Positions 1-11,081 of a stretch of 64,000 nucleotides of DNA are shown one piece after another (the stretch's first letter is position 1; the number at the start of each line of letters is the position of its first letter). Made by a program: the position numbers and the translations under genes. This DNA comes from Aciditerrimonas ferrireducens (GTDB taxonomy: Bacteria > Actinomycetota > Acidimicrobiia > Acidimicrobiales > UBA8190). The DNA is taken from positions 1 to 64,000 of the forward strand of contig NZ_JAKHEX010000001.1 of NCBI RefSeq assembly GCF_023130475.1, given 5' to 3'. Below the pieces are notes generated by a model. The model was not told the DNA's origin, did no database searches, and worked only from the letters and a program-made list of their open reading frames with translations.

Positions 1-1
1 G

Positions 2-1420
2 GAGCTGGCCCGGGAAGGAGGCCACTCGCGGCCCCGGGTGGTCCACGCCGGCGGGGCAGCCACCGGCGCCGAGGTGGAGCGGGCCCTGGTGGCCGCGGTC
101 CAGGACAGCGCCGCGGCCCTCCTGGAAGGCTGGTTCGCCCTGGAGCTGCTCGTCGAGGGGGGCCGCTGCCGAGGGGTCCTGGCCCTGGACCCGGCCGGTC
201 GGCTCCAGGCGGTCAGCGCCGAGCGGGTCCTGCTGGCGAGCGGCGGGCTGGGCCAGCTCTACGCGGTGACGACGAACCCGGCCGAGGTCACCGGGGACGG
301 CCTGGCCATGGCCCTGCGGGCCGGGGTGCCGCTCGCGGACCTGGAGTTCGTGCAGTTCCACCCCACGGCCCTCCACCACCCGAAGATGCCCCGGCCGCTG
401 CTCTCCGAGGCCCTGCGGGGCCACGGGGCCCTGCTCCGGGACGCCCAGGGGGAGCGGTTCGTCGACGAGCTGGCCCCCCGGGACGTGGTGAGCCGGGCCA
501 TCGCCGACCGCTTGGAGCGCGACGGCGGGGAGCACGTCTGGCTCGACGCCACCGGCCTGGACCGCTTCGACCAGCGCTTCCCGACCCTGGCGGCCAGCGT
601 GCGGGAGATCGGCCTCGACCCCAGCCGGGACTGGCTGCCGGTCGCCCCGGCCGCCCACCACCTGGCCGGGGGCATCCTGACCGACCTCGACGGGGCGAGC
701 GCCCTCCCGGGCCTCTTCGCCGTCGGGGAGTGCGCCTGCTCGGGGGTCCACGGGGCGAACCGCCTGGCCTCGAACTCCCTGCTCGAAGGCATGGTCTTCG
801 GCGCCCGGGCCGCCGAGGCCATCCTGGCCGGCCGGGACGGGCCGCAGGCCAGCGGGGCCCTCGCCCCCTGGCTGACCGGCCGGGGCCGGGCCGCAGACGA
901 GGCCGACGAGGAGCACCTGCCCCTCCGGCTCCTCCGCTCGCAGGACCTCCCCGGGTGGGCCCCCTCCGAGCGGGTCCCCTCCGGGGGGATTGGCGTCGGG
1001 GGTGCCGGTGCTGAGGCTGGCGGTGTTGGGGCTGGCGTCGGGGCGGGACCGGTCGAGCCTGGGCCGGTCGCAAGCGGGGAGCTGGCGAAACTGCGGGTGG
1101 AGCTGCAGCGGGCCATGACCCAGGGGGCGGGGGTGGTGCGCTCGGCGGGGTCCCTGGCCCGGGCAGCGGAGGGCCTGGCCGAGGTGGCAGGGGCCCTCGA
1201 ACGGGCCTGGGCGCCGGGGACGCTGCCCCGGGAGGCCCTGGAGCTGCGGAACCTCCTGGCGGTCGGCTGGGCGGTGGTCCGGGGGGCGCTGGCCCGGGAG
1301 GAGACCCGGGGCAGCCAGACCCGGCGGGAGTTCCCGGCGACCGACCCGGCCTGGCGGCTGCGGCTGGTCCAGGGTCCCACCGGGGACGAGAACGGCCAGG
1401 CGGCCGGGGGAGCGGGATGA
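2..1420 (+). CDS. nadB: L-aspartate oxidase NadB, 5' end outside the window
   Basis: The flavoenzyme oxidises L-aspartate to iminoaspartate, the first step of de novo NAD synthesis. The visible 472 codons begin inside the gene: the reading frame is open from base 2 and already reads the EGGHSRPRVVHAGG region, so roughly the first 65-90 residues, including the FAD-binding GxGxxG, lie upstream. Family landmarks seen are QFHPTALHHP, a DVVSRAI segment with the substrate Arg, a HHLAGGI stretch and the GECACSGVHGANRLASNSLLEG signature. A Gly/Ala/Val-rich segment (bases about 975-1075) interrupts the fold before the C-terminal helical domain and looks like an inserted linker. The stop overlaps the nadC start (ATGA), so the two are translationally coupled. 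Confidence 0.95.
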   Translation, partial: ELAREGGHSRPRVVHAGGAATGAEVERALVAAVQDSAAALLEGWFALELLVEGGRCRGVLALDPAGRLQAVSAERVLLASGGLGQLYAVTTNPAEVTGDGLAMALRAGVPLADLEFVQFHPTALHHPKMPRPLLSEALRGHGALLRDAQGERFVDELAPRDVVSRAIADRLERDGGEHVWLDATGLDRFDQRFPTLAASVREIGLDPSRDWLPVAPAAHHLAGGILTDLDGASALPGLFAVGECACSGVHGANRLASNSLLEGMVFGARAAEAILAGRDGPQASGALAPWLTGRGRAADEADEEHLPLRLLRSQDLPGWAPSERVPSGGIGVGGAGAEAGGVGAGVGAGPVEPGPVASGELAKLRVELQRAMTQGAGVVRSAGSLARAAEGLAEVAGALERAWAPGTLPREALELRNLLAVGWAVVRGALAREETRGSQTRREFPATDPAWRLRLVQGPTGDENGQAAGGAG

Positions 1421-2319
1421 GCGGGGAGCCGCTCGTGCCGGTGGAGCCCCCGGCCCAGGCGGTCCGGGAGGCCGTGGCCCGGGCCCTGGCCGAGGACCTG
1501 CTGCCCATGGGGGACGTGACCGCGGCCCTGGTGCCCGCCGGGCTTCGGGCCCGGGCGGCGGTGGTGAGCCGGCAGGCCGGGGTGCTGGCCGGGGTGGCCT
1601 GCGCCGAGGAGACCTGCCGGCAGGTCGACCCGGGGCTGGTGGCCCGATTCGAGCTGCGGGACGGGGCGAGCCTGGCCCCGGGGACGGTCTGCGGCTGGCT
1701 GGAAGGGGAGCTGCGGAGCGTCCTGCAGGCCGAGCGGACCGCGCTGAACTTCCTCTGCCACCTTTCCGGGGTGGCCAGCCTGACCCGGCGGTTCGTCGAG
1801 GCGGTGGCCGCGGCCAACCCGGCGACGGCGGTGCTGGACACCCGGAAGACCACGCCGGGGCTGCGGGCCCTGGAGAAGGCGGCGGTGCGGGCCGGGGGTG
1901 GGCGGAACCACCGGGGCAGCTTGAGCGAAGGGGTCCTGGTGAAGGACAACCACCTCGGGGGCCTCGGGATCGGCGAGGCCGTCCGGCGGGCCAGGGCAGC
2001 CTGGCCGGGTCGGATGGTCGAAGTCGAGTGCGACCGGCTGGACCAGGTCGAGGAGGCGGTGCGGGCCGGGGCCAGCATGGTGCTGCTGGACAACATGGGG
2101 CCCGAGGAGGTCCGCCAGGCCGTGGCCCTGGTCGACCAGCTGGTGGGCCAGGGCCCGGGGCGGCCCCTGCTGGAGGTCTCGGGTGGGGTGACCCTGGAAC
2201 GGGCCCCCGCCCTGGCGGCGGCCGGCTGCGACCTGCTGTCGGTGGGCCAGCTGACCCACTCGGCCCCGGCCCTGGACCTGGGCCTGGACCTGACGGTGGT
2301 CGAGCCGGCCGGCTCCTGA
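1417..2319 (+). CDS. nadC: Nicotinate-nucleotide pyrophosphorylase (carboxylating) NadC
   Basis: Converts quinolinate and PRPP to nicotinate mononucleotide, following NadB and NadA. The 300-residue product matches the usual length. The quinolinate phosphoribosyltransferase signatures are complete: ERTALNFLCHLSGVA, LDTRKTTPGLR, the RNHR motif, VKDNHL, VEVEC, LLDNM and a C-terminal EVSGGV plus SVGQLTHS, which bind quinolinate and the PRPP phosphates. The ATG sits in an ATGA overlap with nadB. coaX follows after 51 nt, so nadB-nadC-coaX-HD protein probably form one operon. NadA is not visible and may lie upstream of the window. Confidence 0.96.
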   Translation: MSGEPLVPVEPPAQAVREAVARALAEDLLPMGDVTAALVPAGLRARAAVVSRQAGVLAGVACAEETCRQVDPGLVARFELRDGASLAPGTVCGWLEGELRSVLQAERTALNFLCHLSGVASLTRRFVEAVAAANPATAVLDTRKTTPGLRALEKAAVRAGGGRNHRGSLSEGVLVKDNHLGGLGIGEAVRRARAAWPGRMVEVECDRLDQVEEAVRAGASMVLLDNMGPEEVRQAVALVDQLVGQGPGRPLLEVSGGVTLERAPALAAAGCDLLSVGQLTHSAPALDLGLDLTVVEPAGS

Positions 2320-2370
2320 GGGGCATCCCGGGCCGGGACGGGACGAGGACGAGCCGGAGGGGAACGGGGC

Positions 2371-3351
2371 GTGCTGCTGGCCATCGACGTGGGCAACACC
2401 GAGACCGTCGTGGGGCTCTTCGCCGAGCCCGGGAACGGGACGGGACCCGGCGGGGGGGTCCCCGAGCGGGCCGGCCGCCGGGGCGCGGGCGCCGGGGTCC
2501 CGGTCGAGGGTGCAGGGCCAGGCCCCAGGGAGCCGGGCAGTGGGGGGCGGGCCAGCTTGGAGCCGGGCAGTGGGGGGCCGGGCAGTGGGGGGCCGCGGGG
2601 TCGACGGCCGGTGCCGGTCGGGGAGCCGGTGGACCTGGTCCGGCACTGGCGGCTCTCGACGGTGGATGCCCGGACCCCCGACGAGCACGCCTTGCTGCTG
2701 CGGCAGCTGTTGGACCTGGAGGGCCTGGGGCCGGAGGCGGTGGGGGGCATCGCCGTGGCCTCCTCGGTGCCGGCGGCGACGGCGGCCCTGCGGGAGATGG
2801 CAGCCCGGTGGTTCAGGGTGCCGCTGGTGGCCCTGGGCCCGGGGGTGCGCTCGGGCATGCCGATCCTCTACGACTCGCCCCGGGAGGTCGGGCCGGACCG
2901 GGTGGCGAACGCCATCGGCTGCTACGACCTCTACGGGGGCCCGAGCATCGTCGTGGACCTGGGCACGGCCACGACCTTCGATGCCATCTCGGCCGCCGGG
3001 GAGTACCTGGGCGGGGCCATCGCCCCAGGGGTCGGGATCTCCCTGGACGCCCTGTTCCACGAGGCGGCCGCCCTGCGGCGGGTCGAGCTGGTGGAGCCCC
3101 GGAGCGCCATTGGGCGGTCGACCGCCGAGTCGATCCAGTCCGGAGTCCTCTACGGGTTCGCCGCCCAGGTGGATGGGCTCTGCGAACGGATCCAGGACGA
3201 ACTGGGCCCGGCGACCGTGGTGGCCACCGGGGGCCTCTCCGAGCTCATCGCCCCCTTCACCCGCTGCGTGGAGGTCCGGGAGCCCTGGCTGACCCTGCAC
3301 GGACTGCGGATCGCCTTCCACCGGAACCACGAGGGCGGGGTGAGCGGGTGA
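2371..3351 (+). CDS. coaX: Type III pantothenate kinase CoaX with a long Gly/Pro-rich insert
   Basis: Phosphorylates pantothenate, the first step of CoA synthesis. The N-terminal LLAIDVGNTETVVGLF phosphate-binding strand, the GPDRVANAIG motif, VVDLGTATTFD and the VVATGGLSELIAPF segment are all family hallmarks. The GTG start is preceded by a GGAGGGGAA ribosome site. At 326 residues it is about 60 longer than typical. The excess is one low-complexity insert (about residues 20-82) between the first strand and VRHWRLST, encoded by near-identical GCCGGGCAGTGGGGGG repeats. The insert sits in an outer hairpin, so activity may be retained; this is inference. Confidence 0.93.
   Translation: MLLAIDVGNTETVVGLFAEPGNGTGPGGGVPERAGRRGAGAGVPVEGAGPGPREPGSGGRASLEPGSGGPGSGGPRGRRPVPVGEPVDLVRHWRLSTVDARTPDEHALLLRQLLDLEGLGPEAVGGIAVASSVPAATAALREMAARWFRVPLVALGPGVRSGMPILYDSPREVGPDRVANAIGCYDLYGGPSIVVDLGTATTFDAISAAGEYLGGAIAPGVGISLDALFHEAAALRRVELVEPRSAIGRSTAESIQSGVLYGFAAQVDGLCERIQDELGPATVVATGGLSELIAPFTRCVEVREPWLTLHGLRIAFHRNHEGGVSG
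2531..2596 (+). repeat. Three G-rich repeats inside coaX
   Basis: GCCGGGCAGTGGGGGG occurs three times (starting near 2532, 2562 and 2577) and encodes the Pro-Gly-Ser-Gly-Gly repeats of the CoaX insert. The core GCCGGGCAGTGG is also the right arm of the palindrome at 9283-9313. Confidence 0.8.
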
Positions 3352-3950
3352 AGGGAGACGGGCCGGGGAGCCGGGTGGCCGCCGAAGGGTTCGGGTCCCT
3401 CAGCCACCTGGCCCGACGGTTCCTGGGGTCGCTCTGGCCCGGGGGACCGAGCGCAGCCGGGGAGGCTTGGGTGGCGAGCCTGCTGCGGCCAGGCGAGCTG
3501 GCCCTGTGGCAGCTCCTGCCCGGGCCGGACCGGCGCCACGGCCTGGCGGTGGCCCGGCGGGCCCTCGAGGGGCTCGAGGCGCTCGAGGCGCGCCAGCCCG
3601 GGCTGGTGCCCGACCCCGAGGCCCGGCGGGCCCTGCTGGCGGGGGCCCTGCTCCACGACTGCGGCAAGCTGCTGGCCGACCTCGGGCCCCTGGGGCGGAG
3701 CGCCGTGACCGCCCTGGCGGTCCTCCAGGGACGGGAGCGGCTCCTCGAGGGGAGCGGGGCGGCCGGTCGGGGGTGGCGGGCCCGGGCCGAGCGCTACCTC
3801 CGCCACGACCAGCTCGGCTCGGCCCTCCTGGCCGCCGCCGGCGCGGCGCCGTGGACCGTGCGCTGGGCCCGGGAGCACCACCTGCCGAAGGACCGCTGGA
3901 GCCTGCCGGCTCCCCTGGGGGAGGTGCTGAAGGCCGCCGACGACGACTAG
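3348..3950 (+). CDS. HD-domain protein (putative phosphohydrolase)
   Basis: A 200-residue protein starting at a GTG that overlaps the coaX stop (GTGA). It contains LLHDCGKLLADLG near residue 102, the HD metal site, followed by RYLRHDQLG and REHH, a pattern of metal-dependent HD phosphohydrolases such as those acting on nucleotides or oligonucleotides. The substrate cannot be read from the sequence. Its position behind NAD and CoA genes suggests a cofactor or nucleotide role, but this is only context. It converges on the DedA gene and shares the tetranucleotide CTAG as stop with it. Confidence 0.75.
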   Translation: MKGDGPGSRVAAEGFGSLSHLARRFLGSLWPGGPSAAGEAWVASLLRPGELALWQLLPGPDRRHGLAVARRALEGLEALEARQPGLVPDPEARRALLAGALLHDCGKLLADLGPLGRSAVTALAVLQGRERLLEGSGAAGRGWRARAERYLRHDQLGSALLAAAGAAPWTVRWAREHHLPKDRWSLPAPLGEVLKAADDD

Positions 3951-5272
3951 GAGTCCCGGGACTCCTCGGGTCCGAGGATCCGGACGTGGGTGGCCGCCGG
4001 CTCGGCCCCCCCGGGCCGTCCCGACGGGGCGGTCGACGGGGCCTCCGTGGGCGCCGGGGGGTGGGGGCTGCGGGGCGCCTCTGCCGGCGCCTTCGGGGCC
4101 GGCTGGAGACGGCCCAGGGCCGAGTGGACGGTGGTGGGCTCCTCCGCCGGGTGCCGGTTCGTCAGGCGCCGGTCCGTCAGGTGCTGGTCCGCCGGGTGCC
4201 GGGGAGCCTCGGCCGCCAGGGCCGGCTGGATCCGGGTGGGCTCGTCGCCGCTGGCCGCCCAGTCGAAGGGGGCCCGGTCGACGGCGGCCCGCTCGTGCGC
4301 CTCGGGGGGTTCGGCCGGCGGGCGGTCGGCGTGGTGCGGGCCGACCGGGGCGACCTGGCCGGTGGGGAGGGGCTCGGACCAGGCGTCGGCCAGGGGCCGG
4401 GTCGAGGTCTCGGGCCGAGGGGCCGGGGGCCGCTCGGGCGCTGGGGCCGATCGGCGGGGCAGGGGGGCTGGGCCCTTCGAGGGCTGCCGGACCCGCAGCA
4501 CGCCCTTGGGGAGCTGGAGGCCCGACGGGGCGGGCCGGTCGGGACGGCTGGTGCCCGCCAGGTGCCGGCCCCGGGGGCGGCTGCGGGCCATGACGGACCC
4601 GTCGGCATCCAGCTGCTCGGTCCCCGTCCCGGAGGTCGGGGCGCCGTGGGCCCCGGCTCCCTCGGCGGCCGTGGCGGCCCGGTAGGCGTGCCAGCGGTGC
4701 CAGATGAAGACGGCGACGGCCGCCACGACCAGGACGGCCAGGACGTAGCCGGCGTCGTTGAAGCCCTTCATGACCTCCTGCCAGCGCTGGCCGACCGAGT
4801 AGCCGATGAGTGCCATGGCGGCGTCCCAGATGAGCGAACCGATGAAGGTCAGGATGCCGAAGCGGGCCAGGGGCACCTCGGCGATGCCCGCCGGCAGGGC
4901 CACGAAGTTCCGGATGACCGGCAGGAGCCGGCTGCCGAGGACCCCGAAACGGGGGTGCCGGTCGTACCAGGCCTCGGCCCGGTCCAGGTCCCGGTGGCTG
5001 AGCAGCAGGTACTTGCCGTAGCGGTCGACGACGGCCCGCCCGGCCATCCGGCCGATGAACCAGGCCACGTACGCCCCGAGCAGCTCCCCGACGGCCCCCA
5101 CCACGATCACCTGGGGCAGGCCCAGCCGACCCTCGGCCGCCAGGACCCCGGCGAACCCCATGGTCAGCTCCGAGGAGGTCGGCACGCAGCAGGACTGGGC
5201 CACGCAGAGCAAGAAGATGGCCGCGTAGCCCGACGAGGCGACCAGCGAGGTCGGGTTCAAGAGGGCGAGCAC
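3947..5272 (-). CDS. DedA-family membrane protein with a long Pro-rich tail
   Basis: Residues 1 to about 200 are a typical DedA/SNARE-associated domain: hydrophobic helices, a conserved GYAAIFLL..CVPTSSEL start, GAYVAWFIGR, a R-F-G-VLGSRLLPVIRNFVALPAG signature (positions about 107-135) and a last helix ending at WHRWHAYRA. This family is linked to lipid flipping and membrane potential. The remaining 240 residues are hydrophilic, rich in Pro, Ala, Arg and Glu, with degenerate repeats of the type DRRLTNRHPAEE, and have no recognisable domain. The GTG start lies 6 nt after a TAGGCT -10 box, which suggests a leaderless transcript. Confidence 0.85.
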   Translation of the reverse strand: MLALLNPTSLVASSGYAAIFLLCVAQSCCVPTSSELTMGFAGVLAAEGRLGLPQVIVVGAVGELLGAYVAWFIGRMAGRAVVDRYGKYLLLSHRDLDRAEAWYDRHPRFGVLGSRLLPVIRNFVALPAGIAEVPLARFGILTFIGSLIWDAAMALIGYSVGQRWQEVMKGFNDAGYVLAVLVVAAVAVFIWHRWHAYRAATAAEGAGAHGAPTSGTGTEQLDADGSVMARSRPRGRHLAGTSRPDRPAPSGLQLPKGVLRVRQPSKGPAPLPRRSAPAPERPPAPRPETSTRPLADAWSEPLPTGQVAPVGPHHADRPPAEPPEAHERAAVDRAPFDWAASGDEPTRIQPALAAEAPRHPADQHLTDRRLTNRHPAEEPTTVHSALGRLQPAPKAPAEAPRSPHPPAPTEAPSTAPSGRPGGAEPAATHVRILGPEESRDS

Positions 5273-5278
5273 AAAAAG

Positions 5279-5284
5279 AGCCTA
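5279..5284 (-). promoter_or_regulatory. Leaderless-type -10 box of the DedA gene
   Basis: TAGGCT on the minus strand, then 6 nt, then the GTG start. No Shine-Dalgarno sequence fits in the gap. Confidence 0.6.
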
Positions 5285-5408
5285 CCCGGTGGCCCCACCA
5301 GGCTCCGGGTCAGACCCCTCCCAGCCAAGTGAACCTTTGGTGAACCCAAGCTGAAGCGTAGCTGAAGACCGAGCTCGGGGGGTGGCAGGGCTCCGATGGT
5401 GGCAGGGC

Positions 5409-6488
5409 TCAGCTGGCGGCCTCACCGGCCTGGGGCAGGGGCGCCAAGGGACAGGCCGAAGCCTCCTCCATGTCCTGCACGAGGTCGTCGGTCAGGCCCT
5501 GCAGGGCCCGGCCGAGGGCCCGGTCCGCGAGGCCCGCGGTGGCCTCGGCCGCCTCCTCGGCGAAGCGCCGGCCCACGGCCAGGGCCTCCCGGAGGCCCGG
5601 GGAGTGGGCCACCAGCCGCCGGGCCGTCTCGCGCTGGGCCACGTCCAGGGGCCGGCCGAGGAGTCGGCCGAGCTCCTGGCCCACGTGGGGGTCGGCCAGG
5701 GCCCGGAGGGCCGGCAAGGTGTAGACGCCCTCCGCCAGGTCCTGGCCCGGCGGCTTCCCAAGGGTCTCGGCATCCGCCATGACGTCCAGGACGTCGTCCC
5801 GGAGCTGGAAGAGCATGCCGAAGCGCTCCCCGAAGGCCGTCAGGGCCTCGACCTCGCCGCTCGGCAGCCCGGCGGTCAGGCCCCCGATGCGACAGGAGGT
5901 GGCCATCAAGGCGGCCGTCTTGCCGGCGATGGTCTCCAGGTAGTGGTCCTCCGAGCGGTCCGTCCGGAACGCCGCCTGGACCTCGGCCACCTGGCCCTGG
6001 CAGAGGGCGGCCAGGGTGCGAGCCAGGAGGCCGGCGATCTCGGCGCCCAGGCTGGCGGCGATCTCGGCCGAGCGGGCCAGGAGGTAGTCGCCGGCCACGA
6101 TGGCCACCAGGTTCCCCCAGCGGGCGTTCACGCTCTCGACCTTCCGCCGCATGGTGGCCTCGTCCATGACGTCGTCGTGGTAGAGCGAGGCCAGGTGGAC
6201 CAGTTCGACCGTCACCCCCCCGAGGAGGTCCTCCCGGGTGGCCCGCCGGCCCCGGCTCGTGGCGGCCGCCAGGGCCAGGGAGGGACGGATGCGCTTGCCG
6301 CCGGCCGCGATGAGGTGGGTGACGACCTCGTCGAGGAAAGGATCCCCCGAGCCCACGGCCTCCCGGAGGACCGGCTCCAGCCTCGAGAGGCCGTCCCCGA
6401 GGCTGGGCAGCTCGAGGAGGGGGGCGAGGTCCACCGCCCCCGACGATAGGCGACCGGAGCGACCCTTGGCCCATCGAGTCTGCCGCAC
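5409..6488 (-). CDS. Trans-isoprenyl diphosphate synthase (polyprenyl synthetase)
   Basis: Condenses isopentenyl diphosphate units into a long-chain prenyl diphosphate, most likely for the menaquinone side chain or a carotenoid/undecaprenyl precursor. The 359 residues contain AAGGKRIRPSLAL, the first Asp-rich motif LYHDDVMDEATMRR (DDVMD), GDYLLARSAEIAASLG, and the second Asp-rich motif FQLRDDVLDV. Chain length cannot be assigned safely. Upstream start codons are possible because the first 25 residues are not conserved. The gene stands divergent to clpC, with a 249-bp spacer. Confidence 0.92.
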   Translation of the reverse strand: MRQTRWAKGRSGRLSSGAVDLAPLLELPSLGDGLSRLEPVLREAVGSGDPFLDEVVTHLIAAGGKRIRPSLALAAATSRGRRATREDLLGGVTVELVHLASLYHDDVMDEATMRRKVESVNARWGNLVAIVAGDYLLARSAEIAASLGAEIAGLLARTLAALCQGQVAEVQAAFRTDRSEDHYLETIAGKTAALMATSCRIGGLTAGLPSGEVEALTAFGERFGMLFQLRDDVLDVMADAETLGKPPGQDLAEGVYTLPALRALADPHVGQELGRLLGRPLDVAQRETARRLVAHSPGLREALAVGRRFAEEAAEATAGLADRALGRALQGLTDDLVQDMEEASACPLAPLPQAGEAAS

Positions 6489-6737
6489 CCCCTCGGCGGG
6501 CCCGCCGAGGGCAACGACCCCGACGCCCCGTCCCCGCTCACCCCCAGAATCTCACGAGTAGTGGTCAAACCACGTCGGAAGGTAGGGAGGGGTCAGGAAG
6601 GATGGGCCGGCTGCCGATGTTGGACCAACTGACCCCGTCAGCCGCCCCCGGTCATCCGGGGCGGCGGGTGGTGTCGGAGACCAAGGGGGTGCCGGTACAC
6701 TCGGTGCCGTCAGACAACCGTCGAGGGAGGCGGTCTG
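6489..6737. promoter_or_regulatory. Divergent spacer with clpC promoter and GC-rich hairpin
   Basis: A near-perfect inverted repeat (about 6641-6665, GCCGCCCCCGG / CCGGGGCGGC, loop TCAT) lies in the middle. A -10-like TACACT at 6696-6701 faces clpC, with the ribosome site GAGGGAGG about 10 nt before its GTG. No clear -35 box and no CtsR-type repeat was seen. Confidence 0.4.
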
Positions 6738-9189
<2,452 letters not shown>

Positions 9190-9282
9190 GCCCCTCGACG
9201 GGCGGCCCCACCCTCGGCCGCCCTGCCCGTCGCCGGCGGCCCGAGCAGTCCCGCCCCTGCTGGCCCCGGCGAAGGACACCAA

Positions 9283-9313
9283 CCACTGCCCGGCCCCTGG
9301 GGCCGGGCAGTGG
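9283..9313. terminator. Perfect 31-nt palindrome, possible clpC terminator
   Basis: Arms CCACTGCCCGGCCCC and GGGGCCGGGCAGTGG flank a single central T, 94 nt after the clpC stop. The stem is strong but no T run follows, so it could be an intrinsic terminator of the GC-rich type or a REP-like element. Confidence 0.45.
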
Positions 9314-9544
9314 CGCGGAAGGAGGTCCGTGGCCGTGGCCGCCGTGGGCCCACCGCCATCGGGGGCCCGGGAGGTCGTGCGGGCCGAAGACGGGGACGCG
9401 GGGACCTGGGGTCTCTCGATGGCCGTTGTGGAGTTTGTGTGACATGTTGTGTTTTGAGTTCCGCCGACGACCATCCATCGGGGCGCCTCGCCCGAGCACC
9501 CCCGAGCGCGGCGGGCCGGCCGAGGCCCTGACCCACCCCGGCGC

Positions 9545-9550
9545 TACGGT
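9545..9550 (+). promoter_or_regulatory. Leaderless-type -10 box of radA
   Basis: TACGGT followed by 7 nt and the radA ATG, with no ribosome-binding site between. Confidence 0.55.
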
Positions 9551-9557
9551 CCGGGCG

Positions 9558-11009
9558 ATGGGGACGACCGTGTTGCGCTTCTCGTGCGCCACCTGTGGCG
9601 CCAAGGCCGCCCGCTGGGCGGGACGCTGCGGGCGTTGCGGGACCTGGAACAGCTTGGTCGAGCAGCCGGTGAGGGACGCGGGGCTGCGCTGGGACGGCCT
9701 GGGGGCCGCCGCCGAGGCCCTGGCGGCGTCGCAGCGGCGGCACCCCACCTGGCGGTCCCGGTCGGGAGCGGCCGAGGGGTCGGACAGCGGGGCGCTGGTG
9801 CCCCTCGCCGAGGTCGACGGGGAGGCCGCCGAGGCGGTGCCGACCGGGGTCACCGAGCTCGACGAGGTCCTGGCCGGGGGCATCGTGCCGGGTTCGGTGA
9901 CCTTGCTGGGCGGGGAGCCGGGGGTGGGCAAGTCGACGCTGCTGCTCCAGGTGGCCACGGCGGTGGCCCGGGAGGGGCGTCGGGCGGTGCTGGTGTCGGC
10001 CGAGGAGTCGGTGACCCAGGTGCGTCGGCGGGCCGAGCGCCTCGGCCCGATCCCCGAGGCGCTGCTCGTGGTGGCGTCGACCGACGCCAGCCTCCTCGAC
10101 GAGCTCGCCCCGCTCGCGCCGGCGCTGGTCGTGGTGGACTCGGTGCAGACGATGGCCGACCGGGAGGTGGCGGGCGGTCCGGGCACCGTGGCCCAGGTGC
10201 GGGCGGTGGCCGAGCGGGCCGTGGCCTTGGCGAAGAGCGAGGGCGTGGCGGTGGTGCTGGTGGGGCACGTGACGAAGGACGGCAGCCTGGCCGGCCCTCG
10301 GGTCCTGGAGCACCTGGTGGACACGGTCGTCACGGTGGAGGGGGACCGGCACCAGGCGCTGCGGGTGGTGCGGACGGTGAAGCACCGGTTCGGCCCGGCG
10401 GGGCAGCTGGGGCTGTTCGAGATGGGCGAGCGGGGCCTCCAGGGGGTGCTCGACCCCTCGGCGCTGCTGCTCGGGGACCGGGCGGTGGGGTGCCCGGGGA
10501 GCGCGGTGGTGGCGGCCCTGGACGGGCGGCGGGCGGTGGTCTGCGAGGTGCAGGCCCTGGTGGCTCCGGGGAGCCCGGTGGCCCCGGCGCAGCGGCGGGC
10601 CCAGGGGCTGGACCCGGGCCGGCTGGCCCAGCTGCTGGCCGTGCTGGATCGGCGGGCGGGGGCGCTGCGGGGCTCGCTGGACGTGTTCGTCTCGGTGGTG
10701 GGCGGCCTGCGGCTGAGCGAACCGGCGGCGGACCTGGGGGTGGCCCTGGCGGTGGCCTCGGCCGCGTGGGACCGGCCGGTGCCAGCCGACCTGGCGGCCT
10801 GCGGGGAGGTGGGCCTGGGCGGGGAGGTGCGGCGGGTGCCGGGGGTGGCCCAGCGGGTGGCGGCGGCGGGCGCCGCCGGCTTCTCGCGGCTGCTCGTGCC
10901 GGGCGGGGCGGGCAGCCGACGCAGCGAGGAGACGACGAGTGGCAGCTGCCGGGCGGTGCCGGTGCGGAGCGTGGCCGAGGCGTTGGCGGTGGCGCTCGGG
11001 CAGCGCTGA
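9558..11009 (+). CDS. radA: DNA repair protein RadA
   Basis: RadA is a RecA-like ATPase that promotes branch migration during recombinational repair. The 483-residue product begins with a four-Cys zinc finger (Cys10, 13, 24 and 27 in CATCG..GRCGRCG), has Walker A GGEPGVGKSTLLLQ near residue 118, a LVVVDSVQT Walker B, and the RadA-specific KNRFG motif, present here as KHRFG (near residue 275). The C-terminal third is the Lon-protease-like domain (SLDVFVSVVGGLRLSEPAADL). The ATG was chosen because it starts directly before the zinc finger and sits 7 nt after a -10 box. disA follows, as in other actinobacteria. Confidence 0.95.
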   Translation: MGTTVLRFSCATCGAKAARWAGRCGRCGTWNSLVEQPVRDAGLRWDGLGAAAEALAASQRRHPTWRSRSGAAEGSDSGALVPLAEVDGEAAEAVPTGVTELDEVLAGGIVPGSVTLLGGEPGVGKSTLLLQVATAVAREGRRAVLVSAEESVTQVRRRAERLGPIPEALLVVASTDASLLDELAPLAPALVVVDSVQTMADREVAGGPGTVAQVRAVAERAVALAKSEGVAVVLVGHVTKDGSLAGPRVLEHLVDTVVTVEGDRHQALRVVRTVKHRFGPAGQLGLFEMGERGLQGVLDPSALLLGDRAVGCPGSAVVAALDGRRAVVCEVQALVAPGSPVAPAQRRAQGLDPGRLAQLLAVLDRRAGALRGSLDVFVSVVGGLRLSEPAADLGVALAVASAAWDRPVPADLAACGEVGLGGEVRRVPGVAQRVAAAGAAGFSRLLVPGGAGSRRSEETTSGSCRAVPVRSVAEALAVALGQR

Positions 11010-11069
11010 GCCGGCGCCGGCGAAGGCCCAGGCCCCTCGGGGGGACCGAGGGACCGGGGTGGCCCCGGC

Positions 11070-11075
11070 TACCAT
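11070..11075 (+). promoter_or_regulatory. Leaderless-type -10 box of disA
   Basis: TACCAT, 6 nt, then the disA GTG. Confidence 0.55.
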
Positions 11076-11081
11076 GCGGGC

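Larger units (their letters stand above)
9190..9557. other. clpC-radA intergenic region
   Basis: 368 bp without a convincing gene. It holds the palindrome at 9283-9313, an unusual T-rich stretch (about 9425-9463) in otherwise GC-rich DNA, and the radA -10 box. The short open frame here has low-complexity Arg/Gly content and no ribosome site. Confidence 0.6.

Noticed and set aside
259-3330. Very long minus-strand open frames opposite nadB, nadC and coaX
   Set aside because: They are Arg/Pro/Gly-rich shadows caused by high GC; the plus strand encodes clear enzyme families.
9310-9531. Small plus-strand frame between clpC and radA
   Set aside because: Low-complexity Arg/Gly composition, no ribosome site and it crosses the palindrome.
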